A stretch of 26,836 nt of DNA from Anaerolineae bacterium (lineage in GTDB: Bacteria > Chloroflexota > Anaerolineae > B4-G1 > SLSP01). Of this stretch, positions 7,580 to 16,311 are shown in pieces. A model generated the notes under the pieces. That model saw only the letters and a program-made list of their open reading frames with translations. It ran no database searches and was not told the origin of the DNA. The stretch lies in the NCBI GenBank assembly GCA_016934645.1, contig JAFGSL010000469.1:1-26836 (forward strand). The letters are read 5' to 3'. The position numbers and the translations under genes were made by a program. Position 1 is the stretch's first letter, and every line of letters starts with the position of its first letter.

Positions 7580-8296
7580 CTAGTGTTTTTTTGCTGAAAT
7601 TCCCATTTTATTGCTAGGACAACGGCCAACTGCAATTTGATTCAACAGCAACCTTCCCAGACCCAATTTTCTGAAAAGCGCCTCGATCTTGTTCTCGTAC
7701 AGCAAGCCAGCAGGAGAGATCATGAAGGGTTCTGCTTCAATAATCTCAAAGCCAACCTGTTCCATAACGTGACATAAAGAAGGTAGGTCAAACGTGTAAC
7801 GATGCTGATCCTCAGGCAAACGTCCCACTCGAGCAGCGACCCATTCAAAAAATGGATTGGGAGTGGTGACAATACAGATTCCACCCGAACGTAAAACGCG
7901 ATAGATGTTCTCCAAAAATCTGAGCGGTTGGGCAATATGCTCAATCACAGCCGCGGCGCTGACAACGTCAAAACTCTCGGCAGCAAACGGCAAATCAGCA
8001 GCGTCGGCCAATAGGGGAACAAAGCGTGTAAAATCCCCCAAACGCAGCAACTCCCATGAAAGCTCCAGACCAATGATTTTAAGAGTCGGCCAGGTTTCTT
8101 GCAAGACAGGAATCATTAGACCATCCGCCACACCAACATCCAGCAAGTTTTCGGCGTGTGGCTGATAGGCTTGAATAACGCGCGATACCTCTTTCCCTCG
8201 TCGCCACAAACGATATTTGAAGGAAGGACGGCGTTGACGCCCGTAATGATAGTCAAGTCCCAGAATTCCGTCTTTGTGTTCGGATTTGATATTCAT
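7580..8296 (-). CDS. Class I SAM-dependent methyltransferase
   Basis: Transfers a methyl group from S-adenosylmethionine to an unknown acceptor, probably a sugar or lipid intermediate given the operon. The 238-residue product has motif I LLDVGVADG (51-59), the acidic post-I region IIGLELS, a motif like LPFAAESFDVVSAAAVIEHI and the LRSGGICIVTTPNP strand, all typical of Methyltransf_11/23 proteins. The start is ATG 8296, which overlaps the upstream stop as ATGA. A longer frame to 8728 is an artefact running through the upstream gene. It is the last gene of the six-gene operon. Confidence 0.85.
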   Translation of the reverse strand: MNIKSEHKDGILGLDYHYGRQRRPSFKYRLWRRGKEVSRVIQAYQPHAENLLDVGVADGLMIPVLQETWPTLKIIGLELSWELLRLGDFTRFVPLLADAADLPFAAESFDVVSAAAVIEHIAQPLRFLENIYRVLRSGGICIVTTPNPFFEWVAARVGRLPEDQHRYTFDLPSLCHVMEQVGFEIIEAEPFMISPAGLLYENKIEALFRKLGLGRLLLNQIAVGRCPSNKMGISAKKH

Positions 8297-9777
8297 GCTT
8301 CTCTGTTCCACCACACACCCAATCTCCAGGCCAGTAGCAGTGCGATGACAAAGAGCGCCAGCTTCGCCACGCGAAACAAACCGTTTCCCCATACATCGAC
8401 GGAGGTTGTTGTGAAAAGAGGGAGAATGTCCGTATACAAATGTCCCAAATAATCGTGTTGGTCTTGTTGCCAACTGAGGTACAAGGCACGTACATCGTGC
8501 TGCAAAAAACCGAGCATCAGATGGACAACGACTGAAGGCAAAGCGAACACGCTGACCCCAGCACGCAACCAGCCGGGCAAATAATCCAGAAAACGTGCCA
8601 TCAATAATGCCACCAAAGGTAAAATAGGGAGAATGTGTCGTGGACCGACAAAATGGCCACCATACCAGTAACGATACTGAGCAAAAAGCATAATGTTGAC
8701 GGCTATCGTTGTTACCACGGTTAGCCATTCCGGGCGAACGCGCCTCTCACGCAAACTCAGATAAAGACCCGGCAACGCTAATCCCAGAATCGGCGTGTAA
8801 ACAAATAGCCCCTTGCTGGCGCTAAAGAGGAATCCCCAAAGTCCGGCGAAAAGATTTCCTCCGGTGTAAGCCTCAACCGGATCCTGGAATTGCACAAAAT
8901 CAGGCGCCTGATAATGGCTATACGCCGTCACAAAGGGACTTCCAAAGCAACGGAAGTTGTAAAACCCCAGGAAGACCAGCGGCACGAGACCCGAGGCTAA
9001 GAAAAATACGAGATTTCGATAGAAATATGAGCGCTGCCGGTCTTGAAGCAAAACCCGAAACAGATAAAACGCCAAGGGCAACAAAATCACACCCATCGAA
9101 AAGTTGATCAATACGGAATAGCCGCTGCAAAAAGCCGCCAGGGATAGAAATGGCCACTGCCGTTTTTCCCGGTATCGAAAACTCGCCCATAGCGCCAACA
9201 GTAGAAAGGTTATGCTGGCGACATTGTACATAAACGATATAGCATAAACCACTTGAATCGTCGCCAGGCCAGCAACCAATGCCCCAATCGCCGCGCTTTT
9301 GCGATTAAGTCCCAAATCTACCGCTAATAGATAGGTCAATGCAACGGCTATGCCCCCTAAGGCAGCCGGAAAAATCGGCAAAAAGTCCGGGATAGGTCTG
9401 GAACTCCAAAGTGGCAACAGCACATAACGGAACACTATATAACCAGGCGTCATCAACAGAGCAAAACCGGGAGGTTTGTTGGAATAAAAATGACCGGCAT
9501 AGGCTGAGAGGTCAAGTGGAACAGGAGGAAGAAATGTATCGAGGACAAAAGTGTGACCTTCTACCAAAGCTTGCACCAGAACAAAATGGGATGTCTCGTT
9601 GCCGGTGACAAAGGCGTTCCAGTTCCACTGTCCGTCCTGGTAAAGGATCGCGTAACGGCTTAATAGCAGATAGACGCAGAAACAAAATAGACCAAGCAGG
9701 AACGCCCCTACCCAAAGAGGACGTTCCTGTTTGATATTTTGGCGTGTTGAATCAGCAGAAGCGAGTTCGGCACTCAT
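8293..9777 (-). CDS. GT39/GT83-like polytopic glycosyltransferase
   Basis: An integral-membrane GT-C type enzyme that probably moves a sugar from a polyprenyl-phosphate donor to an outer acceptor. The 494-residue protein has a short cytoplasmic N terminus, then about 10-12 hydrophobic segments. After the first one comes the loop ILYQDGQWNWNAF and then AGHFYSNKPPGFALLMTPGY (about 90-110). The NKPPG motif is characteristic of ArnT/PMT-like GT39 and GT83 proteins. Donor and acceptor cannot be read from the sequence. ATG 9777 overlaps the radical SAM stop as ATGA, and its own stop overlaps the methyltransferase start the same way, so the three are probably made in fixed ratio. Confidence 0.8.
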   Translation of the reverse strand: MSAELASADSTRQNIKQERPLWVGAFLLGLFCFCVYLLLSRYAILYQDGQWNWNAFVTGNETSHFVLVQALVEGHTFVLDTFLPPVPLDLSAYAGHFYSNKPPGFALLMTPGYIVFRYVLLPLWSSRPIPDFLPIFPAALGGIAVALTYLLAVDLGLNRKSAAIGALVAGLATIQVVYAISFMYNVASITFLLLALWASFRYREKRQWPFLSLAAFCSGYSVLINFSMGVILLPLAFYLFRVLLQDRQRSYFYRNLVFFLASGLVPLVFLGFYNFRCFGSPFVTAYSHYQAPDFVQFQDPVEAYTGGNLFAGLWGFLFSASKGLFVYTPILGLALPGLYLSLRERRVRPEWLTVVTTIAVNIMLFAQYRYWYGGHFVGPRHILPILPLVALLMARFLDYLPGWLRAGVSVFALPSVVVHLMLGFLQHDVRALYLSWQQDQHDYLGHLYTDILPLFTTTSVDVWGNGLFRVAKLALFVIALLLAWRLGVWWNREA

Positions 9778-11186
9778 AACCCTACAACTTTTAACGCGGC
9801 ACGGGCCTTGCGACCAAACTCACCTACCGAACGCACCTGCAGCAATTGCTTAAGCGCGTAACGCGGGCGCAAATAGAAACTCTTATAGGCATAATTTGAC
9901 AATTCAACCAACTCCGCTGTCGAGAGCTCTTCTTCCCAATAGCGTGGTTGAAAATCTGGCGTGGGGTTGGCGGCGAATTCTTGCCAATAATCACTCTCAA
10001 AAACGCCTTGCTCTAGGGCATCAAAGTAGATGCGCGTACCAGGATACGGCGTCAAGATACTGATGTGCACATAATCCGGATCAAGATCTTTAGAGAGTTG
10101 AATTGTCTCGAGAATGTCCTCCCGTGTCTCCGTCGGCGCGCCAATCATGAAATAGGCCAATACACCCATGCCAACTTTTTTAGTCCATTGAAACGCCTGG
10201 CGAACCTGTTCAACCGTAATACGCTTATTCAGTACCGTTAAAATCTTCTCGGTACCAGCCTCTACACCATAATGAATTCGCTCACAACCCGCCTCACGCA
10301 TAGCCTTGAGCATCTCTGGCGTGACAGTATCCACTCGTGAGCGCACGTCCCAACCAATGTGTAGTTTACGACGCTGAATTTCCTCACAAATTCCCATCAC
10401 GCGCTGTTTGTCTACTGTAAACGTGTCATCATAGATCAAAAACTCGTAAATCCCCAAATGGGTACAAGCTTCCATTTCATCCACAACATTTTTCGGAGAA
10501 CGCGCGCGGAAACGTTTGCCCAGATGTGGGCGATCACAAAAAGCGCACTGGAATGGACAACCCCGACTGGTGAACATTGTTGTGATCGGTGTACGTTTGG
10601 CGATAACCGAACTGTATTTTTGATATGGTACCAAATGCCGTGCCGGGAAAGGAAGACTATCCAAGTCCTGGATCATTGCAGTTCGCCCGGTATTCACAAT
10701 TTGACCGTGGTCAAAAAATGCCAAGCCGTGAATCGTACGCAGTTTATCAGGTTGCGTAATGTTATCGAGCAACTCACTAAAGACATATTCTCCCTCGCCC
10801 ATAACTACAAAGTCCACTCCGGGAAGGTTCAAAGTCTCAACGGGGAATAAATGTGCATGGGGCCCACCAATCACGACCCATATTTCAGAAGACACTTCTT
10901 TAACCACGCGGATAGTCTCCAGCACATCCAACATGGAGAAGGTCATTGCTGTGATGCCAACGACGTCGGGCGCGGATCGCCGCACGCGCTCTTTAAGTTG
11001 GTCACTGGTCAACTCTTCGACTTGCGCGTCAATCACTTCAACGCTATGCCGGCCCTGTGCTTCCATATAGGCCGCAATGTAGAGTATACCCAGCGGAGGA
11101 TTATAGCCCCGTTCCTCTTCTACAATCGAAGGGATATTTCCAATAATCTCTTGAGCACTTGGTGGATTAATTAACAAAGCTTTCAT
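9774..11186 (-). CDS. B12-binding-domain radical SAM enzyme
   Basis: A likely cobalamin-dependent radical SAM enzyme (class B methylase or BchE/BzaD/HpnR-like), substrate unknown. The 470-residue product starts MKALLINPPSAQE, typical of the N-terminal Rossmann-like B12-binding domain (about 1-150, with VVIGGPHAHLFP and VDFVVMGEGEYVFSEL). It continues with the radical SAM barrel, whose cluster motif CPFQCAFC places the ligands at C210, C214 and C217. YDDTF, RVDTV, IHYGVEAG and YFMIGAPTET motifs follow. The DxHxxG cobalamin ligand motif is not evident, as in several subfamilies of this class. The start at 11186 is supported by an ATGA overlap with the preceding glycosyltransferase. The frame upstream to 11300 is a shadow. 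Confidence 0.88.
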   Translation of the reverse strand: MKALLINPPSAQEIIGNIPSIVEEERGYNPPLGILYIAAYMEAQGRHSVEVIDAQVEELTSDQLKERVRRSAPDVVGITAMTFSMLDVLETIRVVKEVSSEIWVVIGGPHAHLFPVETLNLPGVDFVVMGEGEYVFSELLDNITQPDKLRTIHGLAFFDHGQIVNTGRTAMIQDLDSLPFPARHLVPYQKYSSVIAKRTPITTMFTSRGCPFQCAFCDRPHLGKRFRARSPKNVVDEMEACTHLGIYEFLIYDDTFTVDKQRVMGICEEIQRRKLHIGWDVRSRVDTVTPEMLKAMREAGCERIHYGVEAGTEKILTVLNKRITVEQVRQAFQWTKKVGMGVLAYFMIGAPTETREDILETIQLSKDLDPDYVHISILTPYPGTRIYFDALEQGVFESDYWQEFAANPTPDFQPRYWEEELSTAELVELSNYAYKSFYLRPRYALKQLLQVRSVGEFGRKARAALKVVGL

Positions 11187-12052
11187 AGTTTTCCAGACCT
11201 CATCTTTGTAATGACATCGGCTAATAAACCGGTTGCCGCAATTTGAACCGCCGCCATAGCGATAATGACCGTAGTAATGTCCATGACTTGATCCATCCAA
11301 AAGTAACTACCCAACAACACAACTATGGCCAAACCAAAGAGAAACAAACTCAAAGGCAAAAAGACTTTCAACGGCTTGAAATATACCACAATCCGAATCA
11401 CCAGCAGGAAAAAACTGATCGTATCCTGGATTGGCCTAATTTTCGAACGCCCAACCCTCGGTAAGTAGTTGATAGGTTCAAAGAAAATGTAGTAATCATT
11501 GGTAAGCATCGCAAGCGTGATCGTGGACGTAAAAGAAAATCCATTGGGATATAGATGGAAGAATTCCAACGCTGCATCTCTACGAAATACGCGTTGGCCA
11601 GAATTCAAATCCGGAATCTGCGTCCCGACCAACAAACTGGCAAACATTGTAAGCAACCATTTCAAAGGACGGCGCGCCCATGGGATACTCACTTCTTCGC
11701 CCGTACGCGCTCCAACCACCATATCATATTGTTCCTGGACAAGCAAGTCCAACAAACGCGGCAGGTTTGAAGCCGCATAAGTACCATCGGCATCCGTGAT
11801 TGCGATAATGTCGCCGGTGGCACATTTAATTCCGGTTTTCAATGCAGCCCCATAACCTCGATTCTGTGGGTGTTTGAGAACCAGGATAGAATCGTCCTGA
11901 ATAGCCTCGACGGTTTGGTCTGAAGAACCATCGTCTACGACGATGATTTCATACTCATACGCCAGGGACTCCATCTCCGTCGTAAGGTCAGTAATACACT
12001 GTTCAATACTCTGGATCTCGTTATAGACCGGGACAACAATGCTTACTTTCAT
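11183..12052 (-). CDS. GT2 glycosyltransferase with C-terminal membrane helices (DPM1/DPG-synthase-like)
   Basis: Likely attaches a sugar to a polyprenyl phosphate at the inner membrane face, making donors for the GT-C enzymes in this operon. The 289-residue product has MKVSIVVPVYNE at the N terminus, VVDDGSSD (38-45), NRGYGAALKTG (64-74) and a DxD-type DAD (87-89) for metal/nucleotide binding. NSGQRVFRR follows, then two hydrophobic segments near 218-280. ATG 12052 is chosen because the family starts there. A GGGGGAG stretch lies only 3-4 bases upstream, so ATG 12070 (six residues longer, no visible ribosome site) cannot be excluded. It is 30 bases after the preceding stop, and its stop overlaps the radical SAM start. 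Confidence 0.84.
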   Translation of the reverse strand: MKVSIVVPVYNEIQSIEQCITDLTTEMESLAYEYEIIVVDDGSSDQTVEAIQDDSILVLKHPQNRGYGAALKTGIKCATGDIIAITDADGTYAASNLPRLLDLLVQEQYDMVVGARTGEEVSIPWARRPLKWLLTMFASLLVGTQIPDLNSGQRVFRRDAALEFFHLYPNGFSFTSTITLAMLTNDYYIFFEPINYLPRVGRSKIRPIQDTISFFLLVIRIVVYFKPLKVFLPLSLFLFGLAIVVLLGSYFWMDQVMDITTVIIAMAAVQIAATGLLADVITKMRSGKL

Positions 12053-12075
12053 CAACTCCCCCAACGTCATTGTTT

Positions 12076-12095
12076 TGTTTGTCTATTGACAAACA
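12076..12095. other. Intercistronic hairpin TGTTTGTC-TATT-GACAAACA
   Basis: A perfect 8-bp stem with a 4-base loop spans the stop codon of the 836-residue membrane protein gene, 24 bases before the next start. No T-run follows on the minus strand, so it is not a terminator. It could stabilise or tune the mRNA between the two genes. Confidence 0.45.
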
Positions 12096-14593
12096 GTATG
12101 ATCGAACTCGAAAACCATCACACGATCTTGTTGATAAACTAGGTGAAATACGGCACTCTGCTTCAACTGCTCCACATCAAAGAGAGGGGCGGTAGCCAAG
12201 CCGATTGTCAACTTAGCAGGAACGGCCTGCCTCTGTCCGAGATAAAGGTGCGTAATAGGAGATGGAAACTCGCACAGCACCGCAATACCCTCACCCGATG
12301 TCACAGGGACTTCCAACAAACGCTGTGTAAGGTTATTCACTGCCTCCGTGTATCCTGCCTGTTCCGGTTCCTCACTCTGTAGCAGATAAGGAACCGGTAT
12401 CGTCACAGCCCGCCGGCTCAAAACTGGAAGCCACACACCGCCATCGAGTCCCATCGCATGGGAGCCTACCACAGCCGTCCACCACGACATTCCTTCCCCT
12501 TGGCTACTAACTTCAGGGAAATACAGCGTACCTCTGATCAATACCACCGCGTCAGACGGCAAGTTTTCTTCAATCCACTGCGCCGCACGCACATCAGGTC
12601 GGGTCACTAGGGCATAGCCACGATCGATCCACTGCAAGGAGGTAAACGACTGATAAAGCGCAAAACCTGCCAGGACTACGCCCACCAGTACCCGCCCCCA
12701 TCTTCCCGACCCTAGTTTCTCGCTCCAGTGTCCCCACAACGTCCCCCAGGTCAAAGCCTGTGGCATATACAGGCTGGTGTGAATGGTAAAATCCTGAATG
12801 ATACTGACGCCTGGTAAGGGAAACAAGCGTAAGATTGGCAAAGCCATTAACAACCACCCCCACACAACGGGCAAGATAGCTGTGTCGCTGACCCATACCC
12901 CTAGCAAACCGCCGATAAAAATCCATAGAGCATGGCTGGAAGGCCAACTGATATACACCTGCTCCAACATCTGCAGCAAATTCTGAGATAGTGCCTGAGA
13001 CGTTGGCGCGCCTAATATCGCGGAGACATTAGAGTGCGTCATAATCCTATAAAGCCAGGGAAACGCTATAACACCTCCCAAAATCGCTATACCTGCCAAA
13101 CATAGCCAGTAACGTCGTTTCCCAAAAGCGGGAGAGACTTTCAGAAAGACCAACAGGCTGGCAAGCACAAATGTAGCATAATGAAAAGCCATCCGATAGT
13201 AAACTAATACTACACCAGCTAGAGTTAAGCTCCCCCCTAGTATCCACGGCCAAAGCTTTCTCTCGGGCTTCTGAGTGCACCACGTCCACCAGACGGCAAA
13301 CAACAGGAGCGCTTGCCCACACATTTGAGGATACCGCCCCCAGCTCGTGTAAACAGCCGGCAGTTGCAGAATCATCCCTGCCAGCAAGACGGAAAAAATC
13401 CCCGCCCGCGCACCTTTGATGCGATAGGCCAGAGGATACAGAGCCAACACCGCCAGAACGTTCAAAGCCTGACCGGCCCACAGCATTGCCTGAGAAGCAC
13501 TTTCATTCGTCAGCCACGCCCAAACCGCCACCAACGCGTGGAACCCAAATTGCTGCGAGAATGTTTGATAGGGTGCGTAAGGTTGCCAGGATTGAAATAA
13601 TCCTCGAGCCTCAAGCATACGCTGCACAATCATCGTGTGCTGAACCGAATCCATCCACAGAGGCAGATCCAATCCAGCGATCATCAGAAAACGCTGTAGA
13701 CCGACGAGCCCCACGACACCAACAAAAACGAGATCAGGCCAAGATACGTTCACACGTGTCCAGTCACGGCCTACAGCCTTGAGCTTAGACCAGCGCCATT
13801 CCCATGGCCGATAATGCCAAACCAGAATGGCTATCCCCAAAAGCACCGGCAACCATGCGTACAGTGGTCCCAATTGCAAACCCAGGATATATGTCCACAA
13901 CAGCAGGCATGGATACACTGCCAAACTCAGACCCACTGCAACACCAACACCCTCTGTCCAATGCCTCACCACCGGGCCGGCATAGCGCTGTAATACGATC
14001 AATAACGCCCATCCCGGTACGCCATACAACATTCCTGTGATGAACAAGTAACCTAATCCCTGGAACACCGCGCGAATCAGCGCGGTTCCAAGTCCCCACC
14101 ATTTATATGTCAGGCGGAAAGCCATCTGACCATCAGCCGGTTGATGGTTGCGATATAACGAACCATCCCAATAAGCCTCAGAAGGCCCCACACCGACCAA
14201 TGATTGCGCCGTTCCACTCACTTCTAGAAAAAGATAGTAGTATTGATGGCCGGAACTTGAAAAAGGGGGAAAAGAAAAATGGTAGAAGCCCGGCTTTATC
14301 ACCTGCTCCAGTGGCAATATAGCAGTGGATAGATCAACTTGAGCCTGAGAATCGGCACGCAGATGCAGGATGACATCCCCGTCTGCAACTACCGGCTCCA
14401 GCCAGACGTCCACACCATTCAAATAGGAATGGCGCGCGACAAATGTCTGCCCTACAGGAGAGTCTGCCTGCAAAACTATTGGGGAACCGGCGGCATGCTG
14501 AATCTGGTCACGATCTACAAAAGGAGTACACCCCGATAAAAGTAGCAAGCTGACCCATAACCACACCCAAACTTTGTTATGTGATCTGTTCAT
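12083..14593 (-). CDS. Large polytopic membrane protein with lipobox and GT-C-like topology
   Basis: Probable membrane glycosyltransferase of unknown specificity. The 836-residue product begins with a hydrophobic segment ending LLLLSGC, a plausible lipobox (Cys near residue 22). An extracytoplasmic beta-rich region (about 25-165, with [19 protein letters not shown]) follows, then about 12 transmembrane helices (about 170-640). Between helices lies [18 protein letters not shown], then [20 protein letters not shown], a D-S-x-x-H pattern typical of GT-C-like proteins. A soluble C-terminal part (about 660-836) follows. The start is uncertain: ATG 14593 gives a 17-base overlap with the upstream gene, whereas 14608 and 14635 lie deeper inside it. 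Confidence 0.68.
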   Translation of the reverse strand: MNRSHNKVWVWLWVSLLLLSGCTPFVDRDQIQHAAGSPIVLQADSPVGQTFVARHSYLNGVDVWLEPVVADGDVILHLRADSQAQVDLSTAILPLEQVIKPGFYHFSFPPFSSSGHQYYYLFLEVSGTAQSLVGVGPSEAYWDGSLYRNHQPADGQMAFRLTYKWWGLGTALIRAVFQGLGYLFITGMLYGVPGWALLIVLQRYAGPVVRHWTEGVGVAVGLSLAVYPCLLLWTYILGLQLGPLYAWLPVLLGIAILVWHYRPWEWRWSKLKAVGRDWTRVNVSWPDLVFVGVVGLVGLQRFLMIAGLDLPLWMDSVQHTMIVQRMLEARGLFQSWQPYAPYQTFSQQFGFHALVAVWAWLTNESASQAMLWAGQALNVLAVLALYPLAYRIKGARAGIFSVLLAGMILQLPAVYTSWGRYPQMCGQALLLFAVWWTWCTQKPERKLWPWILGGSLTLAGVVLVYYRMAFHYATFVLASLLVFLKVSPAFGKRRYWLCLAGIAILGGVIAFPWLYRIMTHSNVSAILGAPTSQALSQNLLQMLEQVYISWPSSHALWIFIGGLLGVWVSDTAILPVVWGWLLMALPILRLFPLPGVSIIQDFTIHTSLYMPQALTWGTLWGHWSEKLGSGRWGRVLVGVVLAGFALYQSFTSLQWIDRGYALVTRPDVRAAQWIEENLPSDAVVLIRGTLYFPEVSSQGEGMSWWTAVVGSHAMGLDGGVWLPVLSRRAVTIPVPYLLQSEEPEQAGYTEAVNNLTQRLLEVPVTSGEGIAVLCEFPSPITHLYLGQRQAVPAKLTIGLATAPLFDVEQLKQSAVFHLVYQQDRVMVFEFDHTVCQ

Positions 14594-15569
14594 CAACTTG
14601 CTCTTCATCAACAAACATCGCTTCGTTCTGCACACCCAATTCGATTTTCCGCACGCGATAAAGCATCTCTTCCAGAATGCCTCGATTGAGGCCGATCAAG
14701 TCCGCAACCATCCCCAACAAAAATGACTGAAAACCCAATGCCCAAAAGATAACTGTCAGGATAAGAGACTGGGCATGTTCCGCGCCTTGACCAAGAAAAT
14801 AGAAAACACTGAACCGCACCGCCCACACCAAGCCAGCCACGAGCAACACGCTACCAAAAATAGAGAAAACCCGCAGTGGACGGTACATCGTGTATGCGCG
14901 CAGAATCGTCGCCGTGGAATTCACAATATAGTGGGGGATATTGCGCATGAGCCGAGATTTACGCGTCTGTGGATTGACGTGGATGGGCACATAGACCACC
15001 GCCATCCGGCGCGCACCCGCCTGGATGAGGGATTCGAGGGTATAGGAGTATTGGCTGAGGATGAGCGTCCGCAAGGCCGCGTCACGGGCCAGGGCGCGGA
15101 AGCCGCTCGTAGCATCAGGGGTGGACACTCCCGAGGCCATCTGCACCACCCAACTACCCAACTGCTGCAAACGGCGCTTGAGGGGGGAAAACTCCTGCAA
15201 ACTGGTTACACCGCGATCCCCAACGACAATATCAGCCTGTCCCGCCAGGATCGGTTGTACCAGACGCTCAATGTCCTCACCGCGATACTGGTTATCCGCA
15301 TCCGTGTTGACGATGATATCCGCACCAACCGCGAGCGACGACTCAAGCCCACGCACAAACGCATTTGCCAGCCCGCGATTCCGTCCCAGCCGCACAACAT
15401 GCGCGACGCCGAGCGCCTGCGCCACATCCGCAGTCTTGTCTGTGCTGCCGTCGTCGATAATCAGGACTTCGATCTCATCAATCCCATTGATCTCACGCGG
15501 TAGATCATGGAGCGTGCCTGGTAACGTGCTCTCTTCATTGTAACATGGGATTTGAATGACCAGCTTCAT
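14577..15569 (-). CDS. GT2 glycosyltransferase, ArnC/DPM-like, with two C-terminal membrane helices
   Basis: First gene of the operon. Probably makes a polyprenyl-phosphate sugar donor. The 330-residue protein starts [16 protein letters not shown], followed by IIDDGSTD (37-44), [14 protein letters not shown] (62-75), DAD (90-92) and [16 protein letters not shown] (a conserved GT2 acceptor-site region). Two strong hydrophobic segments near 232-256 and 268-292 anchor it. The C-terminal ~35 residues are charged. The start at 15569 is the only fitting ATG. Its upstream GAGG lies about 13 bases away, and a 13-bp palindrome sits between, so initiation may be regulated. The promoter at 15617-15644 reads into it. 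Confidence 0.86.
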   Translation of the reverse strand: MKLVIQIPCYNEESTLPGTLHDLPREINGIDEIEVLIIDDGSTDKTADVAQALGVAHVVRLGRNRGLANAFVRGLESSLAVGADIIVNTDADNQYRGEDIERLVQPILAGQADIVVGDRGVTSLQEFSPLKRRLQQLGSWVVQMASGVSTPDATSGFRALARDAALRTLILSQYSYTLESLIQAGARRMAVVYVPIHVNPQTRKSRLMRNIPHYIVNSTATILRAYTMYRPLRVFSIFGSVLLVAGLVWAVRFSVFYFLGQGAEHAQSLILTVIFWALGFQSFLLGMVADLIGLNRGILEEMLYRVRKIELGVQNEAMFVDEEQVDEQIT

Positions 15570-15570
15570 A

Positions 15571-15583
15571 GTGTAGTCTACAC
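15571..15583. promoter_or_regulatory. 13-bp palindrome GTGTAG-T-CTACAC at the operon's first start codon
   Basis: A perfect 6-1-6 inverted repeat ends one base before ATG 15569 and about 30 bases downstream of the predicted transcript start. It could be a repressor site or an mRNA hairpin covering the ribosome entry region. Confidence 0.42.
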
Positions 15584-15616
15584 CTCATCGCAAACTCAAC
15601 CCAGGATTCATCCCGG

Positions 15617-15644
15617 ATTATAACACGCTAAAGTGTATCGTCCA
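15617..15644 (-). promoter_or_regulatory. Promoter of the six-gene glycan operon
   Basis: On the minus strand TGGACG (15644-15639, 4 of 6) is followed after 16 bases by a perfect TATAAT (15622-15617). TGT precedes it, giving an extended -10. The predicted start near 15610 gives a ~40-base leader. The -35 box begins 2 bases after the msrQ stop, and no terminator is visible between msrQ and this operon. Confidence 0.72.
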
Positions 15645-15645
15645 C

Positions 15646-16311
15646 TCAGCCGGCCGGCTGCGACGTGTTTCTCCTGAAGAAGCGCCGTCGCACCTTACCA
15701 AGTGCTCGTGCCACAAACGGGATCCGGAATACGAGCAGCAACGCCACCACCGCAGCATAAGGCAACACCGTGCGCGGTTCCTTAAGCAGCCACGCAAAAT
15801 GCAGGACCGCCAACACATTCGCCAGGTAGACAAGGCGTTGCAAGCGTTTCCACCACTTGCCCAACCGGCGTTGCCAGCCGCGCGTAGACGTAATCGCCAG
15901 CACGAGCAAGATCAACCCGGCAACAGATCCCACAACCACGTAACGCTGGTAGAACACAGCCTGCCAGAGCAGTCGCAAGTCCAAGCCGTAATCCCATACG
16001 GCAAACGCGAGGAAGTGCAGGCTGACATAAAGGAAGGCATACAGCCCCAACGTCCGCCGCGCGCGCAGTGCCGGTTTGAAACCGAACAGTGTGTAAACCG
16101 GCGTGCACGCGAGGGAAAGCACCAACAAGTTGAGCGAGGCTCTGCCCGTGCGCGTCGTAATCTCCCGCACGGGGTCGAAGAAACGCCCAGAAGCCAAGTC
16201 CCAGAGAATGCGCGCAAGCGGCCACAGCGCCAACACGTGGATGGCGCTGTGCAACCAATTGGCGCGCCGCCAAACGGTGGACCGCCAACTCGCAGATTTG
16301 CGATTTCGCAT
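15646..16311 (-). CDS. msrQ: Heme-binding membrane subunit MsrQ (YedZ) of methionine sulfoxide reductase
   Basis: A b-type heme membrane protein that passes quinone-derived electrons to MsrP. The 221-residue product has the YedZ/ferric-reductase pattern: LHSAIHVLALWPLARILWDL, then TGRASLNLLVLSLACTPVYTL, RRTLGLYAFLYVSLHFLAF with a conserved His in a helix, and LVYLANVLAVLHFAWL. Six transmembrane segments are visible. The start is ATG 16311, which shares one base with the msrP stop (TGATG). The longer frame to 16437 lies inside msrP and is rejected. A perfect 14-bp palindrome (15647-15660) covers its last codons. Confidence 0.9.
   Translation of the reverse strand: MRNRKSASWRSTVWRRANWLHSAIHVLALWPLARILWDLASGRFFDPVREITTRTGRASLNLLVLSLACTPVYTLFGFKPALRARRTLGLYAFLYVSLHFLAFAVWDYGLDLRLLWQAVFYQRYVVVGSVAGLILLVLAITSTRGWQRRLGKWWKRLQRLVYLANVLAVLHFAWLLKEPRTVLPYAAVVALLLVFRIPFVARALGKVRRRFFRRNTSQPAG

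Noticed and set aside
8297..8728. Upstream extension of the methyltransferase reading frame (382-residue version)
   Set aside because: It lies wholly inside the GT39-like gene in another frame. The methyltransferase begins at ATG 8296, which overlaps the upstream stop as ATGA.
14775..15503. Plus-strand 242-codon frame opposite the first GT2 gene
   Set aside because: Shadow of a GC-rich coding region. Its product is Arg/His-rich with no domain pattern, and the opposite strand has full GT2 motifs.
15647..15660. Palindrome CAGCCGGCCGGCTG at the msrQ stop considered as a terminator
   Set aside because: It has no loop and no T-run. It falls in the last codons of msrQ, directly next to the -35 box of the next promoter.
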